From the NCBI GenBank assembly GCA_021371915.1, contig JAJFVG010000061.1, forward strand, positions 1 to 61,738: a DNA stretch of 61,738 nucleotides, in the 5' to 3' direction. Every line of letters begins with the position of its first letter. Within the stretch, counting starts at the first letter, position 1. The position numbers were made by a program, and so were the translations under genes. The notes under the pieces were generated by a model. It did not search any database and was not told the DNA's origin. It saw only the letters and a program-made list of their open reading frames with translations. Source of the stretch: Nitrospiraceae bacterium. GTDB taxonomy: Bacteria; Nitrospirota; Thermodesulfovibrionia; Thermodesulfovibrionales; Dissulfurispiraceae. Positions 1 through 9,999 of the stretch are shown piece by piece.

Positions 1-533
1 CCGCCTATAAGGTCAGAGTTGATTTCTGTTATAAGAAGATTGAGGTCAGTAATTTTTGATGTCAGATCGCCCCGTTCGCCTGCTGTGTTTTCTAGCAGTA
101 TCTTTGCGCTCCACTTGTGTTTAACAGAGAGCTCCTTAATGCCTTTTGCTGCGCTGCGCAAGGCCTCGGCAGCATCGCTGTGCGCTGTGCCTGTGTGCAG
201 CACAATGTATTCAGCCCCAAGCTGGTCAGCGATATCAAGCTCGCGCTTCAGCAGCCGGAATGACTTTTCTTTAACCTCATTGTTGGATGAACAGAGATTT
301 ATCAAGTACGAAGTGTGTATGAATACAGGATCAATGCCGAGTTTTTTCCTCAGGGATTTGAACTCGTGCACTGTTTCATCAGAAAGGGGTTTTACATCCC
401 ACTGCCGGGGATTGTGCGAAAAAATCTGCATGGTTGTACAGTCGAGATCAGCTGCCCTCTGGAGCGCCATGTGCAGACCGCCTGCAACTGATGTATGCAC
501 TCCTATCCTTCGGCCTGTCTTTTTCATAAGCAT
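1..533 (-). CDS. nfo: Endonuclease IV (deoxyribonuclease IV), cut by the left edge
   Basis: Only the N-terminal ~177 residues lie in the window; the frame runs off base 1. The family is a zinc-dependent AP endonuclease that nicks DNA 5' of abasic sites in base excision repair. The translation shows the N-terminal strand RIGVHTSVAGGL, then QIFSHNPRQW, FIHTSYLINL, the zinc-ligand segment YIVLHTG and the glutamate-bearing LLENTAGE, all in endonuclease IV order. Two ATGs (533 and 527) are possible; 533 is nearer the purine-rich AAGGAAAAGGGA stretch upstream. It is divergent from ileS across about 60 bases. Family call is firm; the missing C-terminus cannot be assessed. Confidence 0.9.
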   Translation of the reverse strand, partial: MLMKKTGRRIGVHTSVAGGLHMALQRAADLDCTTMQIFSHNPRQWDVKPLSDETVHEFKSLRKKLGIDPVFIHTSYLINLCSSNNEVKEKSFRLLKRELDIADQLGAEYIVLHTGTAHSDAAEALRSAAKGIKELSVKHKWSAKILLENTAGERGDLTSKITDLNLLITEINSDLIG

Positions 534-558
534 AATTGTAACACTGATTCCCTTTTCC

Positions 559-588
559 TTGACTTAAAAAAGCTATTAGTGGTAATTT
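559..588 (+). promoter_or_regulatory. Putative ileS promoter with near-zero leader
   Basis: TTGACT (559-564), an 18-base spacer and TAATTT (583-588) precede the ileS ATG at 596. The predicted transcription start falls on or next to the ATG, and no Shine-Dalgarno sequence is visible, so a leaderless mRNA is likely. Inference from motif spacing only. Confidence 0.4.
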
Positions 589-595
589 CTTCTTT

Positions 596-3382
596 ATGCC
601 AATAGATTATAAAGACACACTGAATCTGCCGCAGACAGGCTTTCCCATGAAGGCAAACCTCAGCCAGAAAGAGCCTGAGCTGCTCGAATTCTGGAAAAAC
701 GAGTCTGTCTACTTCAAGATGCAGGAGAAGAACAGAAAGAACAAGAGCTATATACTGCATGACGGGCCGCCTTATGCCAACGGCAACATACATATCGGAC
801 ATGCGCTCAACAAGATACTCAAGGACATAATCGTAAAATACAGATCCATGCGCGGCTTCTACTCTCCGTATGTGCCTGGATGGGACTGCCACGGCCTGCC
901 TATCGAGCTTCAGGTGGACAAGAACCTTGGCGACAAGAAGGATCAGGTTGACAGTCTCAAAAAGAGGCAGCTCTGCAGAGAGTATGCTGAAAAGTTCGTG
1001 AATGTGCAGAGAGAGGAGTTTGAAAGACTCGGCGTGTTCGGCGACTGGATGGACCCTTATCTTACGATGGCTTTTGCGTATGAGGCATCGATTGTGCGCG
1101 AGTTTTTCAGCTTCGTAAAAAAGGGTTCAGTGTACAAGGGCAAAAAGCCTGTGCATTGGTGTTCGTCATGCGTAACAGCCCTTGCTGAGGCTGAGGTTGA
1201 GTATGCTGACAAGGAATCTCCGTCAGTATTCGTGAAGTTCAGCATTCCCGAAGACCAGATACTAAAATACCTGCCTTCACTCAAAGGCAAAAAGGTGTAT
1301 GCGCTTATCTGGACAACCACTCCGTGGACGCTCCCTGCAAACCTCGCTCTTGCTGTGAATCCTGAGCTTGAATATGCAGTGGTAGAGCATAACGGCAGCG
1401 CCCTTATAGTTGCTGAAGGCAATCTTGAAGCATTGAAAGAAAAGATACAGCTCACAGGCGATGTGCTGCTTAAAATAACAGGCGACAAGCTTGAAGGCTT
1501 GGCAGCGAGGCATCCGTTCATAGACAGGGAATCGAAGATTGTGCTCGGTGATTTCGTGGCAGTGGGCGAGGGCAGCGGCATTGTGCATATTGCTCCGGGA
1601 CATGGTGAAGATGACTATGCAGTCGGCCTGAAATACGGATTGGACATATACGCTCCTGTTGATGACAGGGGCAGGTTCACAAAGGCAGTGCCTGAGCTGG
1701 AAGGCCAGTTTGTGTTCAAGGCCAATGAGGCGATCATAGGTATTCTCACTGAAAAAGGCGCGCTTGTCGGCAGAGAAAATATAAGGCATTCATATCCGCA
1801 CTGCTGGAGATGCAAAAAGCCTGTGATATTCAGGGCAACTGCGCAGTGGTTCATATCAATGGAGGCGAACAGTCTTCGTGAAAAGTGCATCAACGAAATA
1901 AACCGCGTTCAGTGGGTTCCGTCATGGGGAAGGGAGCGCATACTCGGCATGGTCTCAAACAGGCCTGACTGGTGCATATCCAGGCAGAGGAGCTGGGGCG
2001 TGCCGATCATGCTTATAACCTGTGAGGACTGCGGAGCATTCGTAAATGACAATAATCTATTTGACCGCATAACAAAGCTTGTTGAAGAAAAAGGCGCTGA
2101 CATATGGTACTCGATGAGCGTGCAGGATATTCTTGGTGAAGGCTGCAAATGCCCTTCATGCGGAAGCACATCTCTCAAAAAGGAGATGGACATACTTGAC
2201 GTGTGGTTCGACTCGGGCGTGAGCCATGCTGCTGTGCTCGAACAGGACAAACGGCTTTCGTGGCCTGCTGACCTGTACCTCGAGGGCAGCGACCAGCACA
2301 GGGGATGGTTCCAGAGTTCACTCCTTGCATCAACAGGCACTCGTGACAAGGCTCCGTACGGCACAGTGCTTACGCACGGCTTCACAGTGGACGGCCAGGG
2401 CAAAAAGATGTCCAAATCCCTCGGCAATGTCATATCACCACAGGAGATAATCAAGGCAAACGGCGCTGAGATAATCAGGCTTTGGGTATCTGCTGAAGAT
2501 TACAGCGATGATGTGAGACTCTCGAAAGAGATCATAAGCAGGCTCACAGAGGCATACAGAAAGATCAGGAACACAGGCAGGTATCTGCTCGGCAATATAT
2601 CGGACTTTGACGGCAAAGACTACAGCAGCTCGCTCACAGAGCTGGACAGATGGGCAATGTCTCGGCTCCAGCGCCTGATCAAAAAGGTTACAGAGGCATA
2701 CGAGAGGTTTGATTTTCATGAGGTGTTTCACGCGCTCTACAACTTCTGCATAGTGGACATGAGCTCTTTTTACCTCGATATACTCAAGGACAGGCTTTAC
2801 ACTTACAGAAAGGACTCTACAGATCGTCGTGCAGCACAATGGGTGCTCTACCAGATACTTGTTGACATGACAAGGCTGATGGCCCCGGTGCTTTCATTCA
2901 CAGCAGAAGAGATCTGGAAATACACGCCAGGCAGGGATGAGGCTGAAACAAGCGTTTTCCTTGCGGGTTTTCCTGAATACAGGCAGCAGTATCATGATGA
3001 AGAACTTGAAGCAAGATGGCAGACGCTGATCACGATAAGAGACGAGGCCAATAAGGCGCTCGAAATAAAGAGAAAGGATAAATTTATCGGCAATGCCCTC
3101 GAAGCAAAACTGGTTTTTCATCTCGAAGACGAAGAATACGGTCTTCTTGACAGGTATTCGGACCTCCTGCCCGCGCTTTTCATCGTATCAGAGGTGGAGA
3201 TACGCAAGGCAGGGGGTCCGCCTCTTGATGCCTTCAGGAGCGAAGAGGTAAAAGGCATGAGCATAGAGGTGCTGCGGGCCTCCGGCGCAAAGTGTGAAAG
3301 GTGCTGGAACTGGAGAGTCAGTGTCGGAGCTTCTGCTGAACATCCGGCAATCTGCGACAGGTGTCTAAAAGCCATCTCATGA
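596..3382 (+). CDS. ileS: Isoleucyl-tRNA synthetase
   Basis: Class I aminoacyl-tRNA synthetase that charges tRNA-Ile and edits valine. The protein is 928 residues, usual for the bacterial type. The ATP-binding HIGH motif is at residues 66-69 (NGNIHIGHA), the CP1 editing insertion follows with the TTPWTLPAN signature, and the KMSKS loop (GKKMSKSLGN) is near residue 604. The C-terminal zinc finger is present (CERCWNW ... CDRC). Start at ATG 596 gives the standard N-terminus beginning MPIDYKDTLNLP. Its stop overlaps the lspA start (ATGA), the ileS-lspA pairing common in bacteria. Confidence 0.98.
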   Translation: MPIDYKDTLNLPQTGFPMKANLSQKEPELLEFWKNESVYFKMQEKNRKNKSYILHDGPPYANGNIHIGHALNKILKDIIVKYRSMRGFYSPYVPGWDCHGLPIELQVDKNLGDKKDQVDSLKKRQLCREYAEKFVNVQREEFERLGVFGDWMDPYLTMAFAYEASIVREFFSFVKKGSVYKGKKPVHWCSSCVTALAEAEVEYADKESPSVFVKFSIPEDQILKYLPSLKGKKVYALIWTTTPWTLPANLALAVNPELEYAVVEHNGSALIVAEGNLEALKEKIQLTGDVLLKITGDKLEGLAARHPFIDRESKIVLGDFVAVGEGSGIVHIAPGHGEDDYAVGLKYGLDIYAPVDDRGRFTKAVPELEGQFVFKANEAIIGILTEKGALVGRENIRHSYPHCWRCKKPVIFRATAQWFISMEANSLREKCINEINRVQWVPSWGRERILGMVSNRPDWCISRQRSWGVPIMLITCEDCGAFVNDNNLFDRITKLVEEKGADIWYSMSVQDILGEGCKCPSCGSTSLKKEMDILDVWFDSGVSHAAVLEQDKRLSWPADLYLEGSDQHRGWFQSSLLASTGTRDKAPYGTVLTHGFTVDGQGKKMSKSLGNVISPQEIIKANGAEIIRLWVSAEDYSDDVRLSKEIISRLTEAYRKIRNTGRYLLGNISDFDGKDYSSSLTELDRWAMSRLQRLIKKVTEAYERFDFHEVFHALYNFCIVDMSSFYLDILKDRLYTYRKDSTDRRAAQWVLYQILVDMTRLMAPVLSFTAEEIWKYTPGRDEAETSVFLAGFPEYRQQYHDEELEARWQTLITIRDEANKALEIKRKDKFIGNALEAKLVFHLEDEEYGLLDRYSDLLPALFIVSEVEIRKAGGPPLDAFRSEEVKGMSIEVLRASGAKCERCWNWRVSVGASAEHPAICDRCLKAIS

Positions 3383-3828
3383 CAAAAAGGGTTTGTCTTT
3401 TATTCCTGCTGGCTGCAGCGGTATTCGTGTTGGATCAGGCAACAAAGCTGGTCATCCTCAGATATGTCGGGCCGCATGACATAATCAGCGTTACATCATT
3501 CTTCAACATCGTGTTTGTCGAGAATACCGGCTCAGCGTTCGGCATGTTCAAGAGCTTTGGCAACATTTTTTTCATAACAGTGGCATCGGCAGCAATGATT
3601 GCTGTCTCTTTTTTGATAGTCAGGGGCAGGTATGATGGCGCAGCGTTTGCCCTTGTGCTCGGCGGCGCAGCAGGCAACCTGCTGGACAGGATCACAAGAG
3701 GCGCTGTTGTGGACTTCCTGGACTTTCATGCTTCAGGCTGGCACTGGCCTGCATTCAATGTTGCCGACTCTGCGCTTACGATCGGCGTAGGCCTGCTCTT
3801 TCTGAGTGTTTTCTTCAGGAAGGAATAG
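3379..3828 (+). CDS. lspA: Lipoprotein signal peptidase (signal peptidase II)
   Basis: Inner-membrane aspartyl protease that removes signal peptides from diacylglyceryl-modified prolipoproteins. The 149-residue product has four predicted membrane helices and the family motifs FVENTGSAFG, GGAAGNLLDR (first catalytic Asp region) and FNVADSALTIG (second catalytic Asp). I place the start at ATG 3379, whose ATGA overlaps the ileS stop; a GTG at 3361 in the same frame would add six residues inside ileS and is less likely. Its substrates would include the lipobox protein at 40196-40588. Confidence 0.95.
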   Translation: MTKRVCLLFLLAAAVFVLDQATKLVILRYVGPHDIISVTSFFNIVFVENTGSAFGMFKSFGNIFFITVASAAMIAVSFLIVRGRYDGAAFALVLGGAAGNLLDRITRGAVVDFLDFHASGWHWPAFNVADSALTIGVGLLFLSVFFRKE

Positions 3829-3834
3829 CAGACC

Positions 3835-4614
3835 ATGAAAGAATACTCCTCGTTTCATCCGCTTTATATGTCTTTTTATTCTCCTGACATCTACAGGCAT
3901 GCAGCGCGAAAAGGCATGGGACTCGGATTTGTGTACCTGGCTATACTCGTTGCGGTTTTTCTCATCCCCAAAGTTATGTCATTTGACAGAATAGTGTCGG
4001 ACATCATCTTAAAAGAGGGCACTTCAGTTGCAAACCAGACACCGGACATGATTATCAAAAAGGGCAAGGTCTCCATCAGCGATACTCAGCCGTATGTGAT
4101 AACCAGATCGGACGGCAAGACTCCCTTTATAGTGATAGATACAACAGGCAAGACCTCGTTCAGCAATACAGAGGCGCCGCTGTATATCGTAACAGAATCA
4201 AAAGTGCTGGTAAGGCCGGGGCAGGGCGGATGGCAGCATATAGACCTTTCTTCTCTTGACGGTGTTGTGATAAACAGGACAACAATGTATGAGTTTCTCG
4301 ACTGGCTTGAGGACTGGACATTCTTCCTGATATATCCGTTTGCGTTTGTGATGGCGCTCGGTTTCAGGTTTATGCAGGCATTTATGTGCGGTATTGTCGG
4401 CTTTGCGTTTGCCAGATCAAAGGGCCATCCATTCACATACAGCGCTGTTGTCAGGATAGCATCTGTTGCGCTCACTCCGGTTGTTGTTGCCGGAACACTG
4501 CTGGTTGTGCTGAATGTGAGCATTCCCTACTGGGATATCATCTCTTTTGCTGCTGCAATAGGCTATACAATCTTTGGAGTCAGGTCTTCAATGGGGGCTG
4601 ATGTAACAGCCTGA
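3835..4614 (+). CDS. DUF1189 family membrane protein
   Basis: A 259-residue membrane protein with one helix near residues 28-46, a long extracytoplasmic segment (about 50-155), and four hydrophobic helices towards the C-terminus. The N-terminus (FHPLYMSFYSPDIYR) and overall architecture match the DUF1189 family, whose function is unknown. It starts seven bases after the lspA stop, so it is probably the last gene of the ileS-lspA operon. The stop codon abuts the stop of the convergent TraB-like gene with no gap. No catalytic motif is visible. Confidence 0.75.
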   Translation: MKEYSSFHPLYMSFYSPDIYRHAARKGMGLGFVYLAILVAVFLIPKVMSFDRIVSDIILKEGTSVANQTPDMIIKKGKVSISDTQPYVITRSDGKTPFIVIDTTGKTSFSNTEAPLYIVTESKVLVRPGQGGWQHIDLSSLDGVVINRTTMYEFLDWLEDWTFFLIYPFAFVMALGFRFMQAFMCGIVGFAFARSKGHPFTYSAVVRIASVALTPVVVAGTLLVVLNVSIPYWDIISFAAAIGYTIFGVRSSMGADVTA

Positions 4615-5520
4615 TCACATCTGCTGTACTTTGAATCCCTTTTTCTGCAGAAGATTTATTATCCCTGACTTTCCAACAAGATGACCTGCTCCTACAACAA
4701 TGAAATATGTTCCCCTGTTTTTCAGTATGGATTCGATCTTCGATGTCATCGAAAAGTTTCGCTCAGTAAACAAACGCCTGTATACCTGCTGAAGTTCAGG
4801 AGCATCCTGGATGCCTGATGCTATCAAACGTTCGAGTGTTGCTGCATCTCCTGCCTTCCATGCTGTGATGAGCGAGTTCATGTCATTGCTCACATTGTCG
4901 AGGTCTTTTATTGTGTACATGAGGAAAAGCTCATCTTCCCTGTCGCTGAAGGTGTTGAAGAGGGATATCTGGAAATCAAAGCTCTCAAGCTCGATGATCT
5001 TTTTTGTGCCCGACTTTTTCAGGAAGTAGATGTCAATGCCGTGCATCGGATCGAAACCTAATTTGCGAAGCGATATGTCCGTAAGCGTCATCGCAACCAT
5101 CCAGGGTTTTGTCTTCTGGAATATGTTTATGTCCATGCCGATTTCCCGCAGCTTTGACTCTGTCTGCCTGTATGTTGATTCAGAGACCGCTGATTTAAGG
5201 GTGCGGCTGTCAGTGTATATGGCGCTCGATGCGATCATGTTTGCAGCCTTTGCCATGTCAACATTATTGAGATTAACCTCTACAACGAGAGAATCAGCGC
5301 TCTTGAAGGCTGTTTCGATTGCAGGATTCAGAGGATACATCTCGGGCTTCATTAGATGTATGGAGCCGAGTATGTATGCAGTGGAATTCGGAGTGATAAC
5401 CTTCCACAGGAAGTTCTGCTGCTTCTGCGGAGCATGTGGAGCAGGACCGGCAACTCCGGCCAGTATTACAAAAAGAATCAGATACAGCAGAGGCAGCAAG
5501 CAGTATTTCAGCCTTTTCAT
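4615..5520 (-). CDS. TraB/GumN family protein, secreted or membrane-anchored
   Basis: A 301-residue protein with an N-terminal hydrophobic segment (residues 5-24; export signal or anchor). It then shows the TraB/GumN hallmarks: the GSIH motif at 52-55 (YILGSIHLMKP), acidic VVEVNL, and the C-terminal VVGAGHLVG strand. The family is related to Tiki-type metalloproteases, where GxxH and GxGH supply metal ligands. Bacterial members are mostly uncharacterised, so substrate is unknown. It lies 11 bases downstream of gatB on the same strand and may be cotranscribed with gatAB. Confidence 0.8.
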   Translation of the reverse strand: MKRLKYCLLPLLYLILFVILAGVAGPAPHAPQKQQNFLWKVITPNSTAYILGSIHLMKPEMYPLNPAIETAFKSADSLVVEVNLNNVDMAKAANMIASSAIYTDSRTLKSAVSESTYRQTESKLREIGMDINIFQKTKPWMVAMTLTDISLRKLGFDPMHGIDIYFLKKSGTKKIIELESFDFQISLFNTFSDREDELFLMYTIKDLDNVSNDMNSLITAWKAGDAATLERLIASGIQDAPELQQVYRRLFTERNFSMTSKIESILKNRGTYFIVVGAGHLVGKSGIINLLQKKGFKVQQM

Positions 5521-5531
5521 GGCTGCTCCTT

Positions 5532-6992
5532 TTACAGACCGAGTTTTTTCTTAAGTATCTCGTTAACCATGCCTGGGTTTGCCTTGCCCTTTGTGGACTT
5601 CATTATCTGGCCCACAAGAAATCCGAGCAGCTTTTCCTCTCCGGCCTTCAGTCTCTCAACCTCAGCAGGGTTTGCGTTTATCACATCATCAACAGCCTGC
5701 TCTATTGCAGAACTGTCGCTTATCTGCACAAGGCCCTTTTCCTTTACGATCTCTTCAGCTGCTTTGCCTGTTTTGTACATATCCTCAAAAACCGTCTTGG
5801 CTATCCTGCCGCTGATTGTGCCTTTGTCTATCAGCTTGAGCATGTCCGCCAGCATTGAGGGCTTGATCCTGCAATCTTCAATGCTTATGCCTTCATCATT
5901 CATAAGTCCGGTCAGGTCTCCCATTATCCAGTTTGCTGCTGCCTTTGGAGTGCCACCGGTTTTAACAACATCCTCAAACCAGTCAGCAAGCGCTCTTTCT
6001 GATGCGAGCTGTTCAGCGTCCTGCTCAGGCAGGCTGAAGTCTGACATGAACCTGCTGATCTTATGGTCAGGCAGCTCAGGCAGGCTGGATTTTATCTCAT
6101 CAATCCATTCGAGCGATACCTCAATAGGCACAAGATCAGGATCAGGGAAGTAGCGGTAGTCATGGGCTTCTTCTTTTGAACGCATCGAGTTTGTAACTCC
6201 TGCTGCCGAGTCCCAGAGCCTTGTCTCCTGAATGATTTTCCCGCCGTCCTCTATCACCCTTATCTGTCGCTTTATCTCGTACTCTATCGCTTTTTCGACA
6301 AACCTGAATGAATTGATGTTCTTGAGCTCCGTCCTTGTGCCGAATTCCTTTGCGCCGACAGGCCTTACAGATACATTCGCATCGCACCTTAGAGACCCCT
6401 GATCCATATTGCCGTCGCATACGCTGAGGTATCTGAGTATACTCCTCATCTTTTTCATGTATGCTGAAGCCTCTTCAGGACTTCTCAGGTCAGGCTCAGA
6501 TACAATCTCCATCAGCGGAGTGCCTGTCCTGTTGAGGTCAACCAGGCTGTAGCTGCTGCCTGATTCGTGTATGCTCTTGCCTGCATCCTCTTCCATATGA
6601 ATGCGGGTGATGCCGATGGTCTTGTGCTCTCCGTTTATTGTTATGTCAACATGGCCGCCCTCGCAGATAGGCAGCTCGTACTGGCTTATCTGGTATGCCT
6701 TTGGCAGGTCAGGATAGAAGTAGTTCTTTCTCGCAAACCTGCTGTGCCTTGATATGCGGCAGTTCATCGCGAGGCCTGTCTTTATCGAGAACTCGACAGC
6801 TTTTTTATTCAGAACAGGCAGCACACCGGGCAGACCTTCACATACAGGGCAGGTCTGTGTATTGGGTTCTGATCCGAACTTTGTAGAGCAGCCGCAGAAT
6901 ATCTTTGATTCCGTAAGCATCTGGGCATGAACTTCCAGCCCTATAACAGCTTCGTATTTGCCGTTTCCGTATGTTGGATTGTTCGTTGACAT
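5532..6992 (-). CDS. gatB: Aspartyl/glutamyl-tRNA amidotransferase subunit B
   Basis: GatB is the kinase and tRNA-binding subunit of GatCAB, which converts Glu-tRNA-Gln and/or Asp-tRNA-Asn to the amidated forms. The translation carries [19 protein letters not shown] ... CPVCEGLPG (zinc-binding Cys pairs), [10 protein letters not shown] and YRYFPDPDL, and ends with the GatB/YqeY tail domain. I choose ATG 6992 (486 aa): it overlaps the gatA stop as TAATG with AGGAGG about 10 bases upstream, typical translational coupling. A longer in-frame extension to 7019 sits inside gatA and is unlikely. Confidence 0.97.
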   Translation of the reverse strand: MSTNNPTYGNGKYEAVIGLEVHAQMLTESKIFCGCSTKFGSEPNTQTCPVCEGLPGVLPVLNKKAVEFSIKTGLAMNCRISRHSRFARKNYFYPDLPKAYQISQYELPICEGGHVDITINGEHKTIGITRIHMEEDAGKSIHESGSSYSLVDLNRTGTPLMEIVSEPDLRSPEEASAYMKKMRSILRYLSVCDGNMDQGSLRCDANVSVRPVGAKEFGTRTELKNINSFRFVEKAIEYEIKRQIRVIEDGGKIIQETRLWDSAAGVTNSMRSKEEAHDYRYFPDPDLVPIEVSLEWIDEIKSSLPELPDHKISRFMSDFSLPEQDAEQLASERALADWFEDVVKTGGTPKAAANWIMGDLTGLMNDEGISIEDCRIKPSMLADMLKLIDKGTISGRIAKTVFEDMYKTGKAAEEIVKEKGLVQISDSSAIEQAVDDVINANPAEVERLKAGEEKLLGFLVGQIMKSTKGKANPGMVNEILKKKLGL

Positions 6993-8446
6993 TAAAGCGC
7001 AGGCCTCCTCTTGTGCCATTCTGTGCTCTGTTCAAATGCGTATGCAGCCCTGAATATTGATGACTCATCAAAGTGTCTGCCGATTATCTGGAGACCTATC
7101 GGCAGTCCTGATGAAGAAAATCCGCAGGGCAGTGATATTGCAGGCACTCCTGCAAGGTTTACTGATATGGTGAATATGTCTGACAGATACATCTGGAGCG
7201 GGTCTTTTGACTTTTCGCCGACCTTGAATGCAGGGGTTGGCGCAGTAGGCGTAACAATAAGGTCAACAGATTCAAATGCCCTGTCAAAGTCCTGTTTTAT
7301 AAGAGTGCGCACCTGCTGCGCTTTTTTGTAGTATGCGTCATAGTACCCTGCTGAAAGCGCGTATGTGCCGAGCATTATCCTGCGCTTCACCTCAGGGCCA
7401 AAGCCCTGCGCCCTAGTGTTCATGTACATGTCGATCAGATCTTTTCCCTGCGCCCTGAAGCCGTATCTCACTCCATCGTAGCGCGCAAGGTTTGATGATG
7501 CCTCTGATGTTGCGAGCAGATAGTATGTTGCAACAGCATAGCCTGTATGCGGCAGTGAAACTTCAACAGGTATTGCTCCGAGGGATTCGAGTTTGCGGAT
7601 GGCATCTTTTACAGATGCCTCCACCTCTTTATCCATGCCGTCTATGAAGTATTCACCTGGGATGCCTATCTTAAGGCCCTTTATATCCTTGCCGAGAGAT
7701 TCTGCAAAATCAGGCACAGTTACCGGAGCTGATGTGGAGTCAAGAGTGTCATGGCCTGCGATTGCATTGAGCAGTATGGCTGAGTCTGTAACATCTTTTG
7801 TTAATGGCCCGATCTGGTCGAGTGAAGATGCGAACGCAACAAGCCCGTATCTTGATACAAGCCCGTATGTAGGCTTCATGCCCACAACTCCGCAGAGCGA
7901 TGCAGGCTGTCTTATCGAGCCGCCTGTGTCAGAGCCTAATGCTGCGATGCATTCGTCAGCTGCAACCGCTGCTGCTGAGCCTCCGCTACTGCCTCCCGGC
8001 ACACACTCTGTGCTCCAGGGATTTTTTGTTGTATGAAATCCGGAGTTCTCTGTTGAAGAGCCCATGGCAAATTCATCCATGTTCAGTTTTCCTGTGAGCA
8101 CATATCCCTGCTTTAGCATCTTTGATGTGGCTGTACTCTCGTATGGCGGGATGAAGTCAGCGAGCATCTTTGATCCGCATGTGGTGCGGATGCCCTCTGT
8201 GCACATGTTGTCTTTTACAGCTATTGGAATACCTGTAAGTAGGTTGGGCCTGCCTCCTGCTATCATGGCAGCAGCATCATCCGCCATTTTTGCAGCGCCT
8301 TCTTTTGTAATGCTTATATATGCTTTCACCCTGTATTCAACAGCATCCACGCGGTTGTAAACATCATTCAATATCTCTGATGGAGTTATTTCCCTGTTGT
8401 CCAGCAGTTTTCTGAGTTCATGAATGGTGAGTTCATTGAGTTTCAA
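6992..8446 (-). CDS. gatA: Aspartyl/glutamyl-tRNA amidotransferase subunit A
   Basis: Amidase-signature subunit that releases ammonia from glutamine for GatB. The 484-residue protein has the catalytic Lys in [10 protein letters not shown] and the Ser-cisSer segment [13 protein letters not shown] followed by [13 protein letters not shown]. It begins with TTG at 8446, four bases after a GGAGGA Shine-Dalgarno sequence; no in-frame ATG lies nearby. The gene leads a gatA-gatB unit, while gatC is separate at 23878-24165. Confidence 0.97.
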   Translation of the reverse strand: MKLNELTIHELRKLLDNREITPSEILNDVYNRVDAVEYRVKAYISITKEGAAKMADDAAAMIAGGRPNLLTGIPIAVKDNMCTEGIRTTCGSKMLADFIPPYESTATSKMLKQGYVLTGKLNMDEFAMGSSTENSGFHTTKNPWSTECVPGGSSGGSAAAVAADECIAALGSDTGGSIRQPASLCGVVGMKPTYGLVSRYGLVAFASSLDQIGPLTKDVTDSAILLNAIAGHDTLDSTSAPVTVPDFAESLGKDIKGLKIGIPGEYFIDGMDKEVEASVKDAIRKLESLGAIPVEVSLPHTGYAVATYYLLATSEASSNLARYDGVRYGFRAQGKDLIDMYMNTRAQGFGPEVKRRIMLGTYALSAGYYDAYYKKAQQVRTLIKQDFDRAFESVDLIVTPTAPTPAFKVGEKSKDPLQMYLSDIFTISVNLAGVPAISLPCGFSSSGLPIGLQIIGRHFDESSIFRAAYAFEQSTEWHKRRPAL

Positions 8447-8491
8447 AATTTCCTCCGGTAGGCGGCTTTGCGATCCATAATTCTATCACTC

Positions 8492-8500
8492 TGATATAAT
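8492..8500 (+). promoter_or_regulatory. Extended -10 element before the RluD-type gene
   Basis: TG-A-TATAAT, an extended -10 box, ends 13 bases before the ATG at 8514. No good -35 and no Shine-Dalgarno are visible, so the 5' leader would be only about 7 bases. Motif inference only. Confidence 0.4.
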
Positions 8501-8513
8501 AGTTTTCAAGAAA

Positions 8514-9446
8514 ATGAAAGAGATATTGAGAGTATCAGAAGAAGACTCAGGAAAAAGGCTGGATGTCTTTGTTGCTGACAGCGCATCACTGACCCGCTCG
8601 CGCGTGCAGAAGCTTATTGAAGAAGGGCTGATAACCGTGAACGGTCTTTCAGCAACAAGCAGCAGAAGGATGGTTGCGGATGATGAGGTGAGCATACAGC
8701 TGCCGCAGGAGCAGGAGATGCAGCTTGTGGCTGAGGACATACCTCTTAAAATACTTTACAAGGATGATTATCTGGCTGTTGTGGATAAACCCGCAGGCAT
8801 GGTCGTCTATCCTTCAGCAGGACATAACAGCGGCACACTTTTAAATGCGCTGCTCTTTCAGACAGGCAGACTTGCCAATATCGGCGGCCCGCTCAGAAAC
8901 GGTGTTGTGCACAGGCTCGACAAGGATACAACAGGCGTTATGGTTGTGGCGCTCGATGACGCTGCGTATCACGGCCTTGTTGAGCAATTCAAAGAGAGAA
9001 CAATTAGCCGTAAATATGTTGCGCTGGTTTACGGGTCTTTTAAAGAAGAATCCGGCGAGATATCCCTCGGCATAGGCAGGTCTTCTGCTGACAGAAAAAA
9101 GATGTCAACAAAGGCGAAGATCAAGAAAACTGCTGTCACATCATGGCGTGAGCTAAAAAGGTACGGTATAGCCACTTTGATAGAGGCAAAGCTCGCAACA
9201 GGCCGCACGCATCAGATAAGAGTGCACTTTGCTGATATAGGCCACTCAGTGCTTGGAGATGATACATATGGGAATAAAAAAGTTATAAATGTTCACAGAC
9301 ACAGGATAGAGTTTCCGCGCCAGATGCTGCATGCAAAAAAACTCGGGTTCGCCCATCCTGTGACAGGCAAATATATGGAGTTCAGAAGCCCCATTCCCGA
9401 AGATATGCAGGCATGCATAAGGGAGCTTGAAAAGCTGTATGAATAG
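8514..9446 (+). CDS. rluD: RluA/RluD family 23S rRNA pseudouridine synthase
   Basis: The 310-residue protein joins an N-terminal S4 RNA-binding domain (SRVQKLIEEGLITVNG, residues ~34-50) to the RluA catalytic domain. The catalytic Asp lies in HRLDKDTTG near residue 138, and the C-terminal signature ATGRTHQIRVH is present. This is the RluD/YlyB-type layout, which modifies helix 69 of 23S rRNA in E. coli; the precise target uridines here are inferred by family. It stands alone, divergent from gatA. Confidence 0.9.
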   Translation: MKEILRVSEEDSGKRLDVFVADSASLTRSRVQKLIEEGLITVNGLSATSSRRMVADDEVSIQLPQEQEMQLVAEDIPLKILYKDDYLAVVDKPAGMVVYPSAGHNSGTLLNALLFQTGRLANIGGPLRNGVVHRLDKDTTGVMVVALDDAAYHGLVEQFKERTISRKYVALVYGSFKEESGEISLGIGRSSADRKKMSTKAKIKKTAVTSWRELKRYGIATLIEAKLATGRTHQIRVHFADIGHSVLGDDTYGNKKVINVHRHRIEFPRQMLHAKKLGFAHPVTGKYMEFRSPIPEDMQACIRELEKLYE

Positions 9447-9477
9447 AAGCTGGATCTGAAGGTATAACTCTGCCTAT

Positions 9478-9990
9478 TTACCTGTCTGCCTTGAATGCTT
9501 CGTGGAATGTGACATTGCCCTGCGGAATGAATCCATCGAAAGATAACACGAAGAATATCTCCTGCGGCACGCTTTTATATATGAGTCCGGCAATATTTTT
9601 GAACCCGAATTTCGGGTAGTAGGCAGGATGTCCCACAAGGCAGCATCCACGGGCATTCAGGTTTTTTAGTTGTGACAAGCCTTTTTCGATCAAGGCTTTG
9701 CCAATGCCCTGCCTCTGGTATTCAGGCAGCACAGAGACAGGCCCCAGTCCATACCAGTTATCTGTGCCATCTGAAATGGTTACAGGAGAGAAGGCTATAT
9801 GCCCCACTACATGGCCATGATCTTCTGCGACAAGTGAGACAGTCAGGGCTTTAGCAGCGCGCAGCGCTGCGATGACGAACTGTTCTGTGTGATGGCTGAT
9901 TACGAGGGTTTTGAATGCAGATATGGTTATGCTATTTATTGCATCAACATCTGAACCTGTTTCGCTTCTGATTTGTATTCCAGTGTTCAT
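9478..9990 (-). CDS. GNAT family N-acetyltransferase (YhbS-like)
   Basis: A 170-residue single-domain GNAT protein. The acetyl-CoA pyrophosphate loop is visible as VLPEYQRQGIGKAL (Q/RxxGxG/A), preceded by the GLGPVSV strand and followed by GHPAYYPKFGF, a pattern typical of YhbS-like acetyltransferases. Substrate is unknown. Its start lies about 10 bases past the stop of the upstream purine permease, so the two are probably cotranscribed. Confidence 0.85.
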   Translation of the reverse strand: MNTGIQIRSETGSDVDAINSITISAFKTLVISHHTEQFVIAALRAAKALTVSLVAEDHGHVVGHIAFSPVTISDGTDNWYGLGPVSVLPEYQRQGIGKALIEKGLSQLKNLNARGCCLVGHPAYYPKFGFKNIAGLIYKSVPQEIFFVLSFDGFIPQGNVTFHEAFKADR

Positions 9991-9999
9991 AGGGGGCCC

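Noticed and set aside
19-567. 182-residue plus-strand ORF at the left end
   Set aside because: It is the antisense shadow of the nfo frame, which shows clear endonuclease IV motifs.
7593-8036. 147-residue plus-strand ORF inside gatA
   Set aside because: Antisense of a confidently identified gene, with no family features.
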